From: Pseudomonadota bacterium
GTDB taxonomy: Bacteria; Pseudomonadota; Alphaproteobacteria; Rhizobiales; Rhizobiaceae
Length of the DNA: 33,978 bases
Assembly: GCA_023399635.1 (NCBI GenBank)
Contig: JAEWOP010000199.1
Coordinates: forward strand, 1-33,978
Direction: 5' to 3'
A program made the position numbers and the translations under genes. Shown one piece after another: positions 1-7,242 of this stretch; within the stretch, counting starts at the first letter, position 1, and every line of letters starts with the position of its first letter. The notes below the pieces were generated by a model. It ran no database searches. It saw nothing but the letters and a program-made list of their open reading frames with translations, and was not told the DNA's origin.

Positions 1-1312
1 TACCGTAGGCACCACCGGTCCAGCCGGTAGAAACCAGCCAGCAATCAACCTTGTGCTCGGCGATCAGGTCACGCAGCAGATTGCCGTATTCCGATGGATG
101 CCGCGGCATGAATGGCGCGCCGAAGCAGGTCGAGAAGGTAGCCTCCGGCTCAGTCACGCCCTTTTCCGTGCCGGCAACCTTGGCAGTGTAGCCAGACAGG
201 AAGTGGTACATGGCCTGTTCGGGCGTCAACCTGGCGATCGGCGGCATGACACCAAAGGCATCCGCCGTCAGCATGATGATCGTCTTCGGGTGTGGCGCGA
301 TGCCGGTTTCGGAAGCGTTCGGGATGAAGTGCAGCGGATAGGCGGAGCGAGTATTCTCCGTCAGCGAGGCGTCATCGAAGTCGGGAATACGGTTCTCATC
401 GAGAACGACGTTCTCCAGAACCGTGCCGAAGCGGCGCGTGGCGGCGTAGATTTCCGGTTCGGCTTCCGCCGAGAGACGGATTGCCTTGGCATAGCATCCA
501 CCTTCGAAGTTGAAGATGCCATCTTCGCCCCAGCCGTGCTCGTCGTCGCAAATTAGCGTTCGGCTCGGATCTGCCTAGAGCGTGGTTTTGCCGGTGCCGG
601 ACAAGCCGAAGAACACGGCGGCATCGCCCTTCGCGCCGACATTGGCCGAGCAATGCATAGGCATGACGCCTTTTGCCGGAAGCAGGTAGTTCAACACTGT
701 GAACACTGACTTCTTGTTTTCACCGGCGTAAGAGGTACCGCCGATCAACACGAGACCACGTTGCAGATCGCAAGCGATCACCGTTTCGGTCCGGCAGCCG
801 TGGCGTGCAGGATCTGCCCGGAAGCTTGGCAGGTTGATGATCGTGAGCTTTTGCTGGAACGTCTCGAGTGACCCTCGGCTCGGACGAATAAGCAGATTTC
901 GGATGAAAAGCGCATGCCAGGCAAGCTCCGTAATCACCCGCGTCGGTAGGGCGTTTTCAGGATCGGCGCCTCCCACCAGATCCTGCACATACAGCGTCTT
1001 ACCCGCGGCATGGGCCAGCATGTCCTTGTGCAGCACGTCAAACCGTTCCGGTGACATCGGCTTGTTGTTATCCCACCAGATGACATCTTCGGTGGTCTCG
1101 TCCCGGACTACGAACTTGTCCTTCGGCGAGCGGCCGGTGTGCTGACCCGTGACTGCACGAAGCGCGCCGTCGGCCGTTATGTCGGCCTCGCCATTGCGGA
1201 TCGCTTCCTCGTAGAGTTCGGTTTCCGAGAGGTTATAACTGGCGCGGGAGACGTCGGCGAAGCCGATGGTCGAAATCCCGTTGGACGGATTGTAAAGCCC
1301 AAGCTCCTGCAT
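1..1312 (-). pseudogene. pckA: Phosphoenolpyruvate carboxykinase (ATP), interrupted by an in-frame stop and cut by the window edge
   Basis: PEP carboxykinase converts oxaloacetate and ATP to PEP and CO2, the entry step of gluconeogenesis from TCA-cycle acids. The N-terminal part begins at the ATG at 1312, with an AAGGAAGG ribosome site at 1318-1325. It carries the family blocks TGQHTGRSPKDKF, RADPxRHGCRTET, GGTSYAGE and MHCSANVG, then FFGLSGTGKTTL (P-loop). The next codon, at 575-577, is TAG, where rhizobial homologues have Ser. Beyond it the same frame stays open to base 1 and is clearly PckA: ADPSRTLI, DDEHGWGEDGIFNFEGGCYAK, and near the edge CFGAPFMPRHP and TGWTGGAYG. This is a nonsense change, not a frameshift. 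The product would stop at 245 of about 536 residues and lack the metal and substrate sites. A second unusual residue is Cys for Gly in GDDEHGW (codon near 553). Sequencing error cannot be excluded. Confidence 0.9.
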
Positions 1313-1639
1313 ACGCGCCTTCCTTTTGCTGATCGTTGCAACCCACCAAGTAGCTCTGCTTTGCTGGAAGGGCAATAGTCGACGGCAAAATAGCGCAGCA
1401 ATATCAATATATTAATCGATTTAAAAAATATCATTCCGATTTAAATCGGTTCAGTGCGTTTTTAGTTTGCAGTAACAGGTGCCTTACCCACCCCGCCTCC
1501 ACCATTGCAATCACTCCCTTAACCTTTATCTTCGCCACAATTTGTTCCACCTTTATACTCACAAGGCGCATCGGCGTTGCTGGACCTGGCTGGGGCGAAC
1601 ACCAGGAGATGCGCACAGATGGTGATGGAGACGGAGAGT
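1313..1639. promoter_or_regulatory. Divergent promoter region between pckA and chvI, with two palindromes
   Basis: This 327-bp gap separates the divergent pckA (minus) and chvI (plus) and contains no credible gene. It has an AT-rich core at about 1385-1450, unlike the GC-rich flanks. Two operator-like palindromes stand out: AATCGATT at 1414-1421, in the near-palindromic TTAATCGATTTAA setting, and a perfect 14-bp palindrome CCGATTTAAATCGG at 1436-1449. Both lie about 100-140 bp upstream of the pckA start. Rhizobial pckA is known to be controlled by the LacI-family regulator PckR. I infer that one of these palindromes could be its operator, but I cannot confirm the motif from this sequence. I could not place a -35/-10 pair with confidence. 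Confidence 0.5.
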
Positions 1640-2365
1640 ATGCAGACAATCGCGCTCGTAGACGACGATCGCAACATTCTCACATCGGTGTCGATTGCAC
1701 TGGAGGCCGAAGGCTACAAGGTTGAAACCTACACTGATGGTGCGTCGGCACTTGACGGGCTTTTGGGAAGACCTCCGCAGCTGGCTATCTTCGATATCAA
1801 GATGCCGCGCATGGACGGCATGGAGCTCCTGCGCCGCCTGCGGCAGAAGTCGGACATTCCGGTGATTTTTCTCACGTCCAAGGACGAGGAAATCGACGAG
1901 CTGTTCGGCCTGAAGATGGGCGCGGATGACTTCATCACGAAGCCTTTTTCCCAGCGGCTGTTGGTGGAACGGGTGAAGGCGATCCTGCGCCGAGCCAGTG
2001 CTCGGGAAAGCCAGGGCGCGGGCGGCACGGCAAAGGGCGGATCAGATGCACAGCAGGCGCGCACGATCGAGCGGGGCCAGCTGCTGATGGACCAGGAGCG
2101 CCATACCTGCACCTGGCGGGGAGAGCCGGTGACTCTCACCGTGACGGAGTTCCTGATCCTCCATTCGCTTGCCCAGCGTCCGGGCGTGGTCAAGAGCCGC
2201 GACGCTCTGATGGATGCTGCCTATGACGAGCAGGTTTATGTCGATGACCGGACGATCGACAGCCACATCAAGCGCTTGCGCAAGAAGTTCAAGATGGTCG
2301 ACGTCGATTTCGATATGATCGAGACGCTGTACGGCGTTGGATATCGTTTCCGGGAAGCTGCGTAA
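1640..2365 (+). CDS. chvI: Two-component response regulator ChvI
   Basis: ChvI is an OmpR/PhoB-type response regulator and the partner of the sensor kinase ChvG (ExoS-ChvI in Sinorhizobium). The pair governs succinoglycan, motility, acid response and host-associated genes. The 241-residue protein has a receiver domain at about 1-120 with the acidic pocket VDDD (8-10), phospho-acceptor Asp52 in LAIFDIKMPRMDG, FLTSKDEE and the KPFS lysine. A C-terminal winged helix at about 140-238 includes the DDRTIDSHIKRLRKKF recognition helix. The start chosen is the ATG at 1640, preceded by GGAGACGGAG; an in-frame extension to 1577 has no family support. The gene is 57 bp upstream of chvG and diverges from pckA. 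Sequence over the receiver is nearly invariant among Rhizobiaceae, so the call is firm. Confidence 0.97.
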   Translation: MQTIALVDDDRNILTSVSIALEAEGYKVETYTDGASALDGLLGRPPQLAIFDIKMPRMDGMELLRRLRQKSDIPVIFLTSKDEEIDELFGLKMGADDFITKPFSQRLLVERVKAILRRASARESQGAGGTAKGGSDAQQARTIERGQLLMDQERHTCTWRGEPVTLTVTEFLILHSLAQRPGVVKSRDALMDAAYDEQVYVDDRTIDSHIKRLRKKFKMVDVDFDMIETLYGVGYRFREAA

Positions 2366-2422
2366 GGCCCGGGATGAAGCGCTCGTTGTGGGCGCCTCGC
2401 CCGTCCTGCGAAAGGGCATTTG

Positions 2423-4213
2423 GTGGCAGATCGACTGCTGGAAGAGGATATCGCTAGCCGAGAGGACGCAGACGAGACTCGTTCGTCCGGCCGCTCCTGG
2501 TCTCACCCGTTTACGATGATTCGGCGGGTGTTCGGGCATGCCGTGTTTTCCAGCCTTACGCGCCGCATCCTCTTTTTCAATATTGCTGCCACCGTAGTTC
2601 TGGTGGGCGGTATCCTCTATCTCAATCAGTTCCGAGAGGGGCTGATTGACGCGCGGGTCGAGAGCCTCTTGACGCAAGGAGAGATCATCGCGGGAGCCAT
2701 TTCGGCGTCGGCATCGGTTGACACCAATTCGATCACCATTGATCCGGAAAAGCTCCTAGAATTGCAGGCGGGGCAGAGCATCACGCCCGTCCCGAACGAT
2801 GAAGATCTCGATTTTCCCATCGACTCCGATCGCGTCGCGCCGGTCCTGCGTCGGCTGATCTCGCCCACACGCACGCGGGCACGGCTTTTCGATGCTGACG
2901 CGAACCTCCTGCTCGATTCCCGCCACCTCTACTCGCGTGGCCAGGTTCTGCGCTTCGATCTGCCGCCGGTGGAACAGGAGGCCACGAGCTGGAGCGACTG
3001 GATTGCCGGCACGTTCAACCGGATGCTCCAGCAGCGAAACCTGCCCGTCTACAAGGAAGCACCCGGTGGCGACGGCTCGATCTATCCCGAAGTGATGAAC
3101 GCGCTGACGGGGGTTCGCGGAGCAGTGGTGCGCATCAATGAACGCGGCGAGCTTATCGTTTCCGTCGCGGTTCCAGTCCAACGCTTCCGTGCCGTTCTTG
3201 GCGTCCTCCTGCTCTCGACCCAGGCCGGCGACATCGACAAGATCGTCCATGCAGAGCGCCTTGCCATCATGCGTGTCTTTGGCGTGGCGACGCTCGTCAA
3301 CATCCTGCTGTCGCTTCTTTTGTCGTCGACAATCGCCAACCCGCTGCGCCGCCTTGCTGCTGCCGCCATCCGGGTGCGGCGAGGCGCGAGGCAGCGCGAG
3401 GAAATCCCGGATTTTGCTTACCGGCAGGACGAGATCGGTAATCTTTCAATCGCTCTTCGGGAAATGACAACGGCGCTCTACGACCGGATCGACGCGATCG
3501 AGAGCTTTGCTGCCGATGTCAGCCATGAGTTGAAGAACCCACTCACCTCCCTTCGGAGCGCAGTGGAAACCCTGCCATTGGCAAAGTCGGAGGAATCCAA
3601 GCAGAGGCTGACCGAGATCATCTTCCACGATGTTCGCCGCCTTGACCGCCTCATCAGTGACATCTCGGACGCTTCAAGGCTCGACGCCGAACTCGCCCGT
3701 AGCGATTCAACACCGGTGGACATGCAGGTCTTGCTACACAACATGGTGGATATCTCGCGCCAGATCAGAAGCGGGAAAAAGGCGGTCGAGATAAAGCTGA
3801 CCGTAGACAGCAAGGCAGGCAGCAAGCCTTCATTCATGGTCCATGGGCACGATCTGCGCCTTGGTCAGATCATCACCAACCTCATCGAAAACGCTCGTTC
3901 CTTCGTCCCTGAGAACGAAGGCCGGATCACCATCAAGCTCTCTCAATCCCGCGGACACGTCAGCGTTCAGGTGGACGATAATGGTCCGGGAATTCAAGCC
4001 GAGAAGATCGATCGGGTCTTCGAGCGGTTTTACACCGACAGGCCTGAAGGCGAAAGCTTCGGACAAAACTCCGGTCTCGGCCTTTCCATTAGCCGGCAGA
4101 TCGCTGAGGCGCATGGCGGAACGCTCAAGGCGGAGAACCGTATCGATCCGGAAACCGGCAAGGTTTGTGGCGCCCGCTTCACACTTTCCCTGCCATCCGG
4201 CGACGGCGGCTGA
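2423..4213 (+). CDS. chvG: Sensor histidine kinase ChvG (ExoS)
   Basis: This is a membrane sensor kinase that phosphorylates ChvI; in rhizobia and agrobacteria its signalling is held off by the periplasmic protein ExoR. Using the GTG at 2423 (AAGGG at about 2411) it has 596 residues; TTG at 2420 is the alternative. In order: a cytoplasmic N-tail, TM1 around residues 45-68 (ILFFNIAATVVLVGGILYL), a periplasmic sensing domain to about residue 275, TM2 near 285-310, HAMP, an H-box FAADVSHELKNPLTSL with phospho-acceptor His near 368, then N (NLIENARSFV), G1 (DDNGPGI), F (FERFYTDRPEG) and G2 (SGLGLSI) boxes. The stop codon overlaps the hprK start by one base (TGATG), so the two are probably translationally coupled. 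Confidence 0.96.
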   Translation: MADRLLEEDIASREDADETRSSGRSWSHPFTMIRRVFGHAVFSSLTRRILFFNIAATVVLVGGILYLNQFREGLIDARVESLLTQGEIIAGAISASASVDTNSITIDPEKLLELQAGQSITPVPNDEDLDFPIDSDRVAPVLRRLISPTRTRARLFDADANLLLDSRHLYSRGQVLRFDLPPVEQEATSWSDWIAGTFNRMLQQRNLPVYKEAPGGDGSIYPEVMNALTGVRGAVVRINERGELIVSVAVPVQRFRAVLGVLLLSTQAGDIDKIVHAERLAIMRVFGVATLVNILLSLLLSSTIANPLRRLAAAAIRVRRGARQREEIPDFAYRQDEIGNLSIALREMTTALYDRIDAIESFAADVSHELKNPLTSLRSAVETLPLAKSEESKQRLTEIIFHDVRRLDRLISDISDASRLDAELARSDSTPVDMQVLLHNMVDISRQIRSGKKAVEIKLTVDSKAGSKPSFMVHGHDLRLGQIITNLIENARSFVPENEGRITIKLSQSRGHVSVQVDDNGPGIQAEKIDRVFERFYTDRPEGESFGQNSGLGLSISRQIAEAHGGTLKAENRIDPETGKVCGARFTLSLPSGDGG

Positions 4214-4674
4214 TGGCTGAGCGGATCAACGTCCATGGAACGGCCGTCGTCGTGGGGACGGCGGGTCTTCTGTTTGTCGGCCCCTCTGGCATCGGTAAGT
4301 CCACCTTGGCACTGCAATGCCTGGCAACGGCGCGACGAGCCGGCTGGGCTGCCTTACTCGTCGCCGACGATCAGGTGTTTATCTCACAACGCGACGGGAA
4401 GTTGCTTGCGTCGCGCCCAAGTTCGATTGCGGGACTTCTGGAGATAAGGGGCAGCGGCATCGCGACCGTCCCAAGCGTTGCCGAGGCGGTTCTCGATCTG
4501 GCGGTGCTGGTTGTGGAGCCGCTGACTGCGGAGCGCCTACCCCCCACCGGCGAAACCTGGCACTTCGGCGACATTGGCAGCCTCCCCCAGATCCGGCTGC
4601 TGAACAACCATCCCGAACCCCTCGCGGCAATCGCGGCACTTTGTCCTGGTGTCGGAATACCGACGACGTTGTGA
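4213..4674 (+). CDS. hprK: HPr kinase/phosphorylase, short alphaproteobacterial form
   Basis: HprK uses ATP to phosphorylate a regulatory serine on HPr and can reverse the reaction. This 153-residue protein matches only the C-terminal catalytic domain of the about 310-residue Gram-positive enzyme, as is usual in Alphaproteobacteria. Visible motifs are the P-loop GPSGIGKST (23-31), VADDQVF with the catalytic acidic pair, and the signature-like EIRGSGIATV (ETRGLGI in Firmicutes), followed by RLPPTGE. The ATG overlaps the chvG stop by one base. The EIIA(Man)-like protein and HPr follow immediately, so kinase and substrate are co-encoded. In rhizobia this kinase has been linked to control by the ChvG-ChvI system. 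Function is inferred from motifs and context. Confidence 0.92.
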   Translation: MAERINVHGTAVVVGTAGLLFVGPSGIGKSTLALQCLATARRAGWAALLVADDQVFISQRDGKLLASRPSSIAGLLEIRGSGIATVPSVAEAVLDLAVLVVEPLTAERLPPTGETWHFGDIGSLPQIRLLNNHPEPLAAIAALCPGVGIPTTL

Positions 4675-4794
4675 CTGGGCCGTGACGATTTTTAACTTGA
4701 ACTTAGGACCTACATCGCCAAGATGGCGTCCCACCGCTGGACGGCCTTTTTGCATTGCGATATGGCCCACAAGTTTCCGTTGCAGGGGGAATTC

Positions 4795-5196
4795 ATGATC
4801 GGAATAGTGCTTGTCACACATGGCAAGCTGGCTGAGGAGTTTCGACACGCTGTCGAGCATGTCGTGGGACCGCAAAGGTTCATTGAGACGGTCTCCATCG
4901 GCCCTGATGACGACATGGATCAGCGACGTCAGGATATCGTTGAATCGGTGAAAGTGGCTGATGACGGCCACGGTGTGATCATTCTGACCGACATGTTCGG
5001 GGGCACCCCGTCCAATCTCTCTATCTCGGTGATGGACAGCGGCCGGATCGAGGTCATCGCAGGCGTCAATCTCCCGATGCTGATCAAACTCGCAGGAATC
5101 CGGGGAGACAATGACATGGACAGAGCTCTCGCTGAAGCGTCGGAGGCCGGCCGTAAATATATCAATGTCGCCAGCCGCGTCCTCAGTGGCAAGTAA
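4795..5196 (+). CDS. PTS EIIA component, mannose family, regulatory type
   Basis: This is a 133-residue cytosolic EIIA(Man)-fold protein (called ManX, EIIA-Man or PtsM in different rhizobia). It accepts phosphate from HPr on His9 in IVLVTHGKLAEEF, and contains the conserved TDMFGGTPSN loop and the GVNLPMLIKL segment. The start is the ATG at 4795, preceded by the strong ribosome site AGGGGGA (4784-4790); an upstream in-frame extension to 4723 is not family-like. No EIIB, EIIC or EIID is present in the window. With hprK and HPr it therefore looks like part of an incomplete, regulatory phosphotransferase chain rather than a sugar importer. The first protein of that chain, EI or EI-Ntr, must be encoded elsewhere. 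Confidence 0.94.
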   Translation: MIGIVLVTHGKLAEEFRHAVEHVVGPQRFIETVSIGPDDDMDQRRQDIVESVKVADDGHGVIILTDMFGGTPSNLSISVMDSGRIEVIAGVNLPMLIKLAGIRGDNDMDRALAEASEAGRKYINVASRVLSGK

Positions 5197-5208
5197 CGAA
5201 AGTTCCTG

Positions 5209-5484
5209 ATGTCCCCTCAGATCCGCGAACTGGTAATCGTCAACAAGCGCGGGCTGCACGCACGCGCCTCTGCGAAATTTGTCCAGACCGTCGGGCGTTT
5301 CGAGGCGCAAGTGACGGTGAGCAGGGACGGAATGACCGTCGGCGGCATGTCCATCATGGGACTGATGATGCTGGCGGCCAGCCCCGGCTGCAGCGTCGAG
5401 GTCAGTGCGTCCGGCCCAGAGGCGGCCGAGGCTCTCGACGCATTGGAGCGTCTGGTGGCGGAGAAGTTTGGCGAGGAAGCTTAG
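5209..5484 (+). CDS. Phosphocarrier protein HPr
   Basis: This is a 91-residue HPr/NPr-type phosphocarrier. It passes phosphate from enzyme I to EIIA proteins through His17, in the signature KRGLHARASAKFV. It also keeps the regulatory serine context VGGMSIMGLMML, with Ser48 at the position equivalent to Ser46 of classical HPr; this is the target of the adjacent hprK product. It starts 12 bp after the EIIA stop and ends the chvI-chvG-hprK-EIIA-HPr run. Both phospho-sites are intact, so the protein can in principle integrate PEP-dependent and ATP-dependent inputs. The symbol ptsH is used in many genomes; the Ntr-type name ptsO is an alternative, so I leave it blank. Confidence 0.95.
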   Translation: MSPQIRELVIVNKRGLHARASAKFVQTVGRFEAQVTVSRDGMTVGGMSIMGLMMLAASPGCSVEVSASGPEAAEALDALERLVAEKFGEEA

Positions 5485-5523
5485 TCCCTCAAACCACCTC
5501 AGTAACACATCTCATTAAGCCGA

Positions 5524-5557
5524 CAGACATAAAGATATAAAGACTTCTTTATGTCTG
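5524..5557. promoter_or_regulatory. Inverted repeat upstream of ahcY, likely operator
   Basis: Perfect 12-bp arms CAGACATAAAGA (5524-5535) and TCTTTATGTCTG (5546-5557) flank a 10-base spacer that itself contains another ATAAAGA-like unit. A second, inner pairing ATAAAG-ACTT-CTTTAT overlaps it. The sequence is AT-rich against a GC-rich background and lies about 95-128 bp before the ahcY start, where a regulator would act. The arrangement resembles operators of dimeric ArsR-family proteins such as SahR, which control SAM-cycle genes in other Proteobacteria; that assignment is inference. There is no T-run after it, so it does not look like a terminator for the HPr operon. Confidence 0.55.
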
Positions 5558-5651
5558 CGTTGCCTCTGGCTCCCAAGCCTGATAAACCGGCTCTCACATT
5601 GCGACCGGCGGTGCCGCACCCTGGCAGTCGCCCCTTCAGCCTGGAGAGCTT

Positions 5652-7052
5652 ATGAGCACGGAAAAAGACTACATCGTCGCCGACATCGGACTTGCTGCCT
5701 ATGGCCGCAAGGAACTCGACATCGCAGAAACCGAAATGCCTGGCCTGATGGCCTGCCGCGAAGAGTTCGGCGACAGCAAGCCCTTGAAGGGGGCGCGCAT
5801 TTCCGGCTCGCTTCATATGACGATCCAGACCGCCGTTCTGATCGAGACGCTGAAGGTTCTCGGCGCCGACATCCGTTGGGCGTCGTGCAACATCTTCTCG
5901 ACGCAAGATCATGCGGCGGCAGCCATCGCCGAAAGCGGCATCCCTGTGTTCGCCGTCAAGGGCGAGACGCTGACCGAGTATTGGGAATACACCGACAAGA
6001 TCTTCCAGTGGTCCGACGGTGGTGTCAGCAACATGATCCTCGATGACGGCGGCGACGCCACCATGTACATCCTGCTCGGCGCCCGCGCTGAGGCCGGCGA
6101 AGACGTCCTTTCCAATCCTGGCTCCGAAGAAGAAGAAATCCTGTTCGCGCAGATCAAGAAGCGCCTGCAGGCATCGCCGGGCTGGTTCACCAAGCAGCGC
6201 GACGCGATCAAAGGCGTCACCGAAGAAACGACGACGGGCGTCCATCGGCTCTATGAACTCAGCAAGAAGGGCCTCCTGCCCTTCCCGGCCATCAACGTCA
6301 ACGACTCCGTCACCAAGTCGAAGTTCGACAACAAATACGGCTGCAAGGAATCGCTGGTCGACGGCATTCGCCGCGGCACTGACGTGATGATGGCCGGCAA
6401 GGTCGCCGTCGTCTGCGGATACGGCGACGTGGGCAAGGGTTCGGCCGCTTCGCTTGCCGGTGCCGGTGCGCGCGTAAAGGTGACCGAAGTTGACCCGATC
6501 TGCGCGCTACAGGCTGCCATGGACGGCTTCGAAGTTGTCGTGCTCGAGGATGTTGTCGATACTGCGGACATCTTCATCACCACGACCGGCAACAAGGACG
6601 TTATCCGCCTCGACCATATGCGCGCCATGAAGGACATGGCGATCGTCGGCAATATCGGCCATTTCGACAATGAGATCCAGGTCGCTGCGCTGAAGAACCT
6701 CAAATGGACCAACGTCAAGCCGCAGGTCGACATGATCGAGTTCCCGAAGGGTAACCGCATCATTCTTCTGTCGGAAGGTCGGCTTCTGAACCTTGGCAAC
6801 GCCACCGGTCACCCGTCATTCGTGATGTCTGCATCCTTCACGAACCAGGTGCTTGCCCAGATCGAGCTGTTCACCAAGCAGGGCGAGTACAAGAACGACG
6901 TCTATATCCTGCCGAAGCATCTCGACGAGAAGGTTGCCCGGCTGCATCTTGCAAAGCTGGGCGTGAAGCTTACCGAGCTTTCGTCCGAGCAGGCCAGCTA
7001 TATCGGCGTCTCCCCGCAGGGCCCGTTCAAGTCTGAGCATTACAGGTACTAG
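5652..7052 (+). CDS. ahcY: Adenosylhomocysteinase (S-adenosyl-L-homocysteine hydrolase)
   Basis: AhcY splits S-adenosylhomocysteine, the inhibitory by-product of SAM-dependent methylation, into homocysteine and adenosine, using a tightly bound NAD. The 466-residue protein is full length. It has the substrate-domain blocks SLHMTIQTAVL, SCNIFSTQDHAAAA, NVNDSVTKSKFDNKYGC (catalytic Lys/Asp) and DGIRRGTDVMMAGK, the Rossmann motif CGYGDVGKGSAASL, and the characteristic C-terminal tail KSEHYRY. The start at 5652 is preceded by GGAGAG. The gene is monocistronic by appearance: an inverted-repeat operator lies upstream and a hairpin terminator follows 30 bp after the stop. Confidence 0.98.
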   Translation: MSTEKDYIVADIGLAAYGRKELDIAETEMPGLMACREEFGDSKPLKGARISGSLHMTIQTAVLIETLKVLGADIRWASCNIFSTQDHAAAAIAESGIPVFAVKGETLTEYWEYTDKIFQWSDGGVSNMILDDGGDATMYILLGARAEAGEDVLSNPGSEEEEILFAQIKKRLQASPGWFTKQRDAIKGVTEETTTGVHRLYELSKKGLLPFPAINVNDSVTKSKFDNKYGCKESLVDGIRRGTDVMMAGKVAVVCGYGDVGKGSAASLAGAGARVKVTEVDPICALQAAMDGFEVVVLEDVVDTADIFITTTGNKDVIRLDHMRAMKDMAIVGNIGHFDNEIQVAALKNLKWTNVKPQVDMIEFPKGNRIILLSEGRLLNLGNATGHPSFVMSASFTNQVLAQIELFTKQGEYKNDVYILPKHLDEKVARLHLAKLGVKLTELSSEQASYIGVSPQGPFKSEHYRY

Positions 7053-7081
7053 ATCTAGATCGAATATCCACAAGATATTGT

Positions 7082-7116
7082 AAGCCGCGGCCTTGACGGG
7101 CTGCGGCTTGTTTTTT
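7082..7116 (+). terminator. Rho-independent terminator of ahcY
   Basis: A GC-rich hairpin with arms AAGCCGCGGCC / GGGCTGCGGCTT (7082-7092 and 7098-7109, one bulged or mismatched position) and a five-base loop is followed by G and six Ts (7111-7116). It lies 30 bp after the ahcY stop and separates ahcY from the divL operon. Confidence 0.88.
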
Positions 7117-7242
7117 GCCGTCAGGCTTCCCGGCGATTCCCGAAGCAAGTATTGTGTCAAATGACGATTCGCTCCTGCTTCGGGCAAGGGCGGTGTGGGA
7201 TGTCTTGTCGATGATGCGGCAAAGGACGGAGACAGACCGGGG

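Noticed and set aside
53..556. Long plus-strand ORF of 167 codons opposite the pckA C-terminal part
   Set aside because: It is the exact antisense of the open PckA frame; codon-position symmetry in GC-rich DNA keeps it open. It has no family-like protein features.
396..653. Minus-strand ORF overlapping the pckA stop, which could suggest a frameshift continuation
   Set aside because: Its translation is Arg-rich and unlike PckA. The true continuation is in the original frame after the TAG, so no frameshift is involved.
4692..4706. TTAA-N7-TTAG upstream of the EIIA gene as a CtrA box
   Set aside because: Only one mismatch to TTAA-N7-TTAA, but the motif is short and expected by chance. There is no second site and no cell-cycle role known to me for this gene.
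5485..5651. SAH or SAM riboswitch before ahcY
   Set aside because: I could not match conserved cores of known SAH or SAM classes. The main structure is a perfect DNA-type palindrome, which better fits a protein operator.
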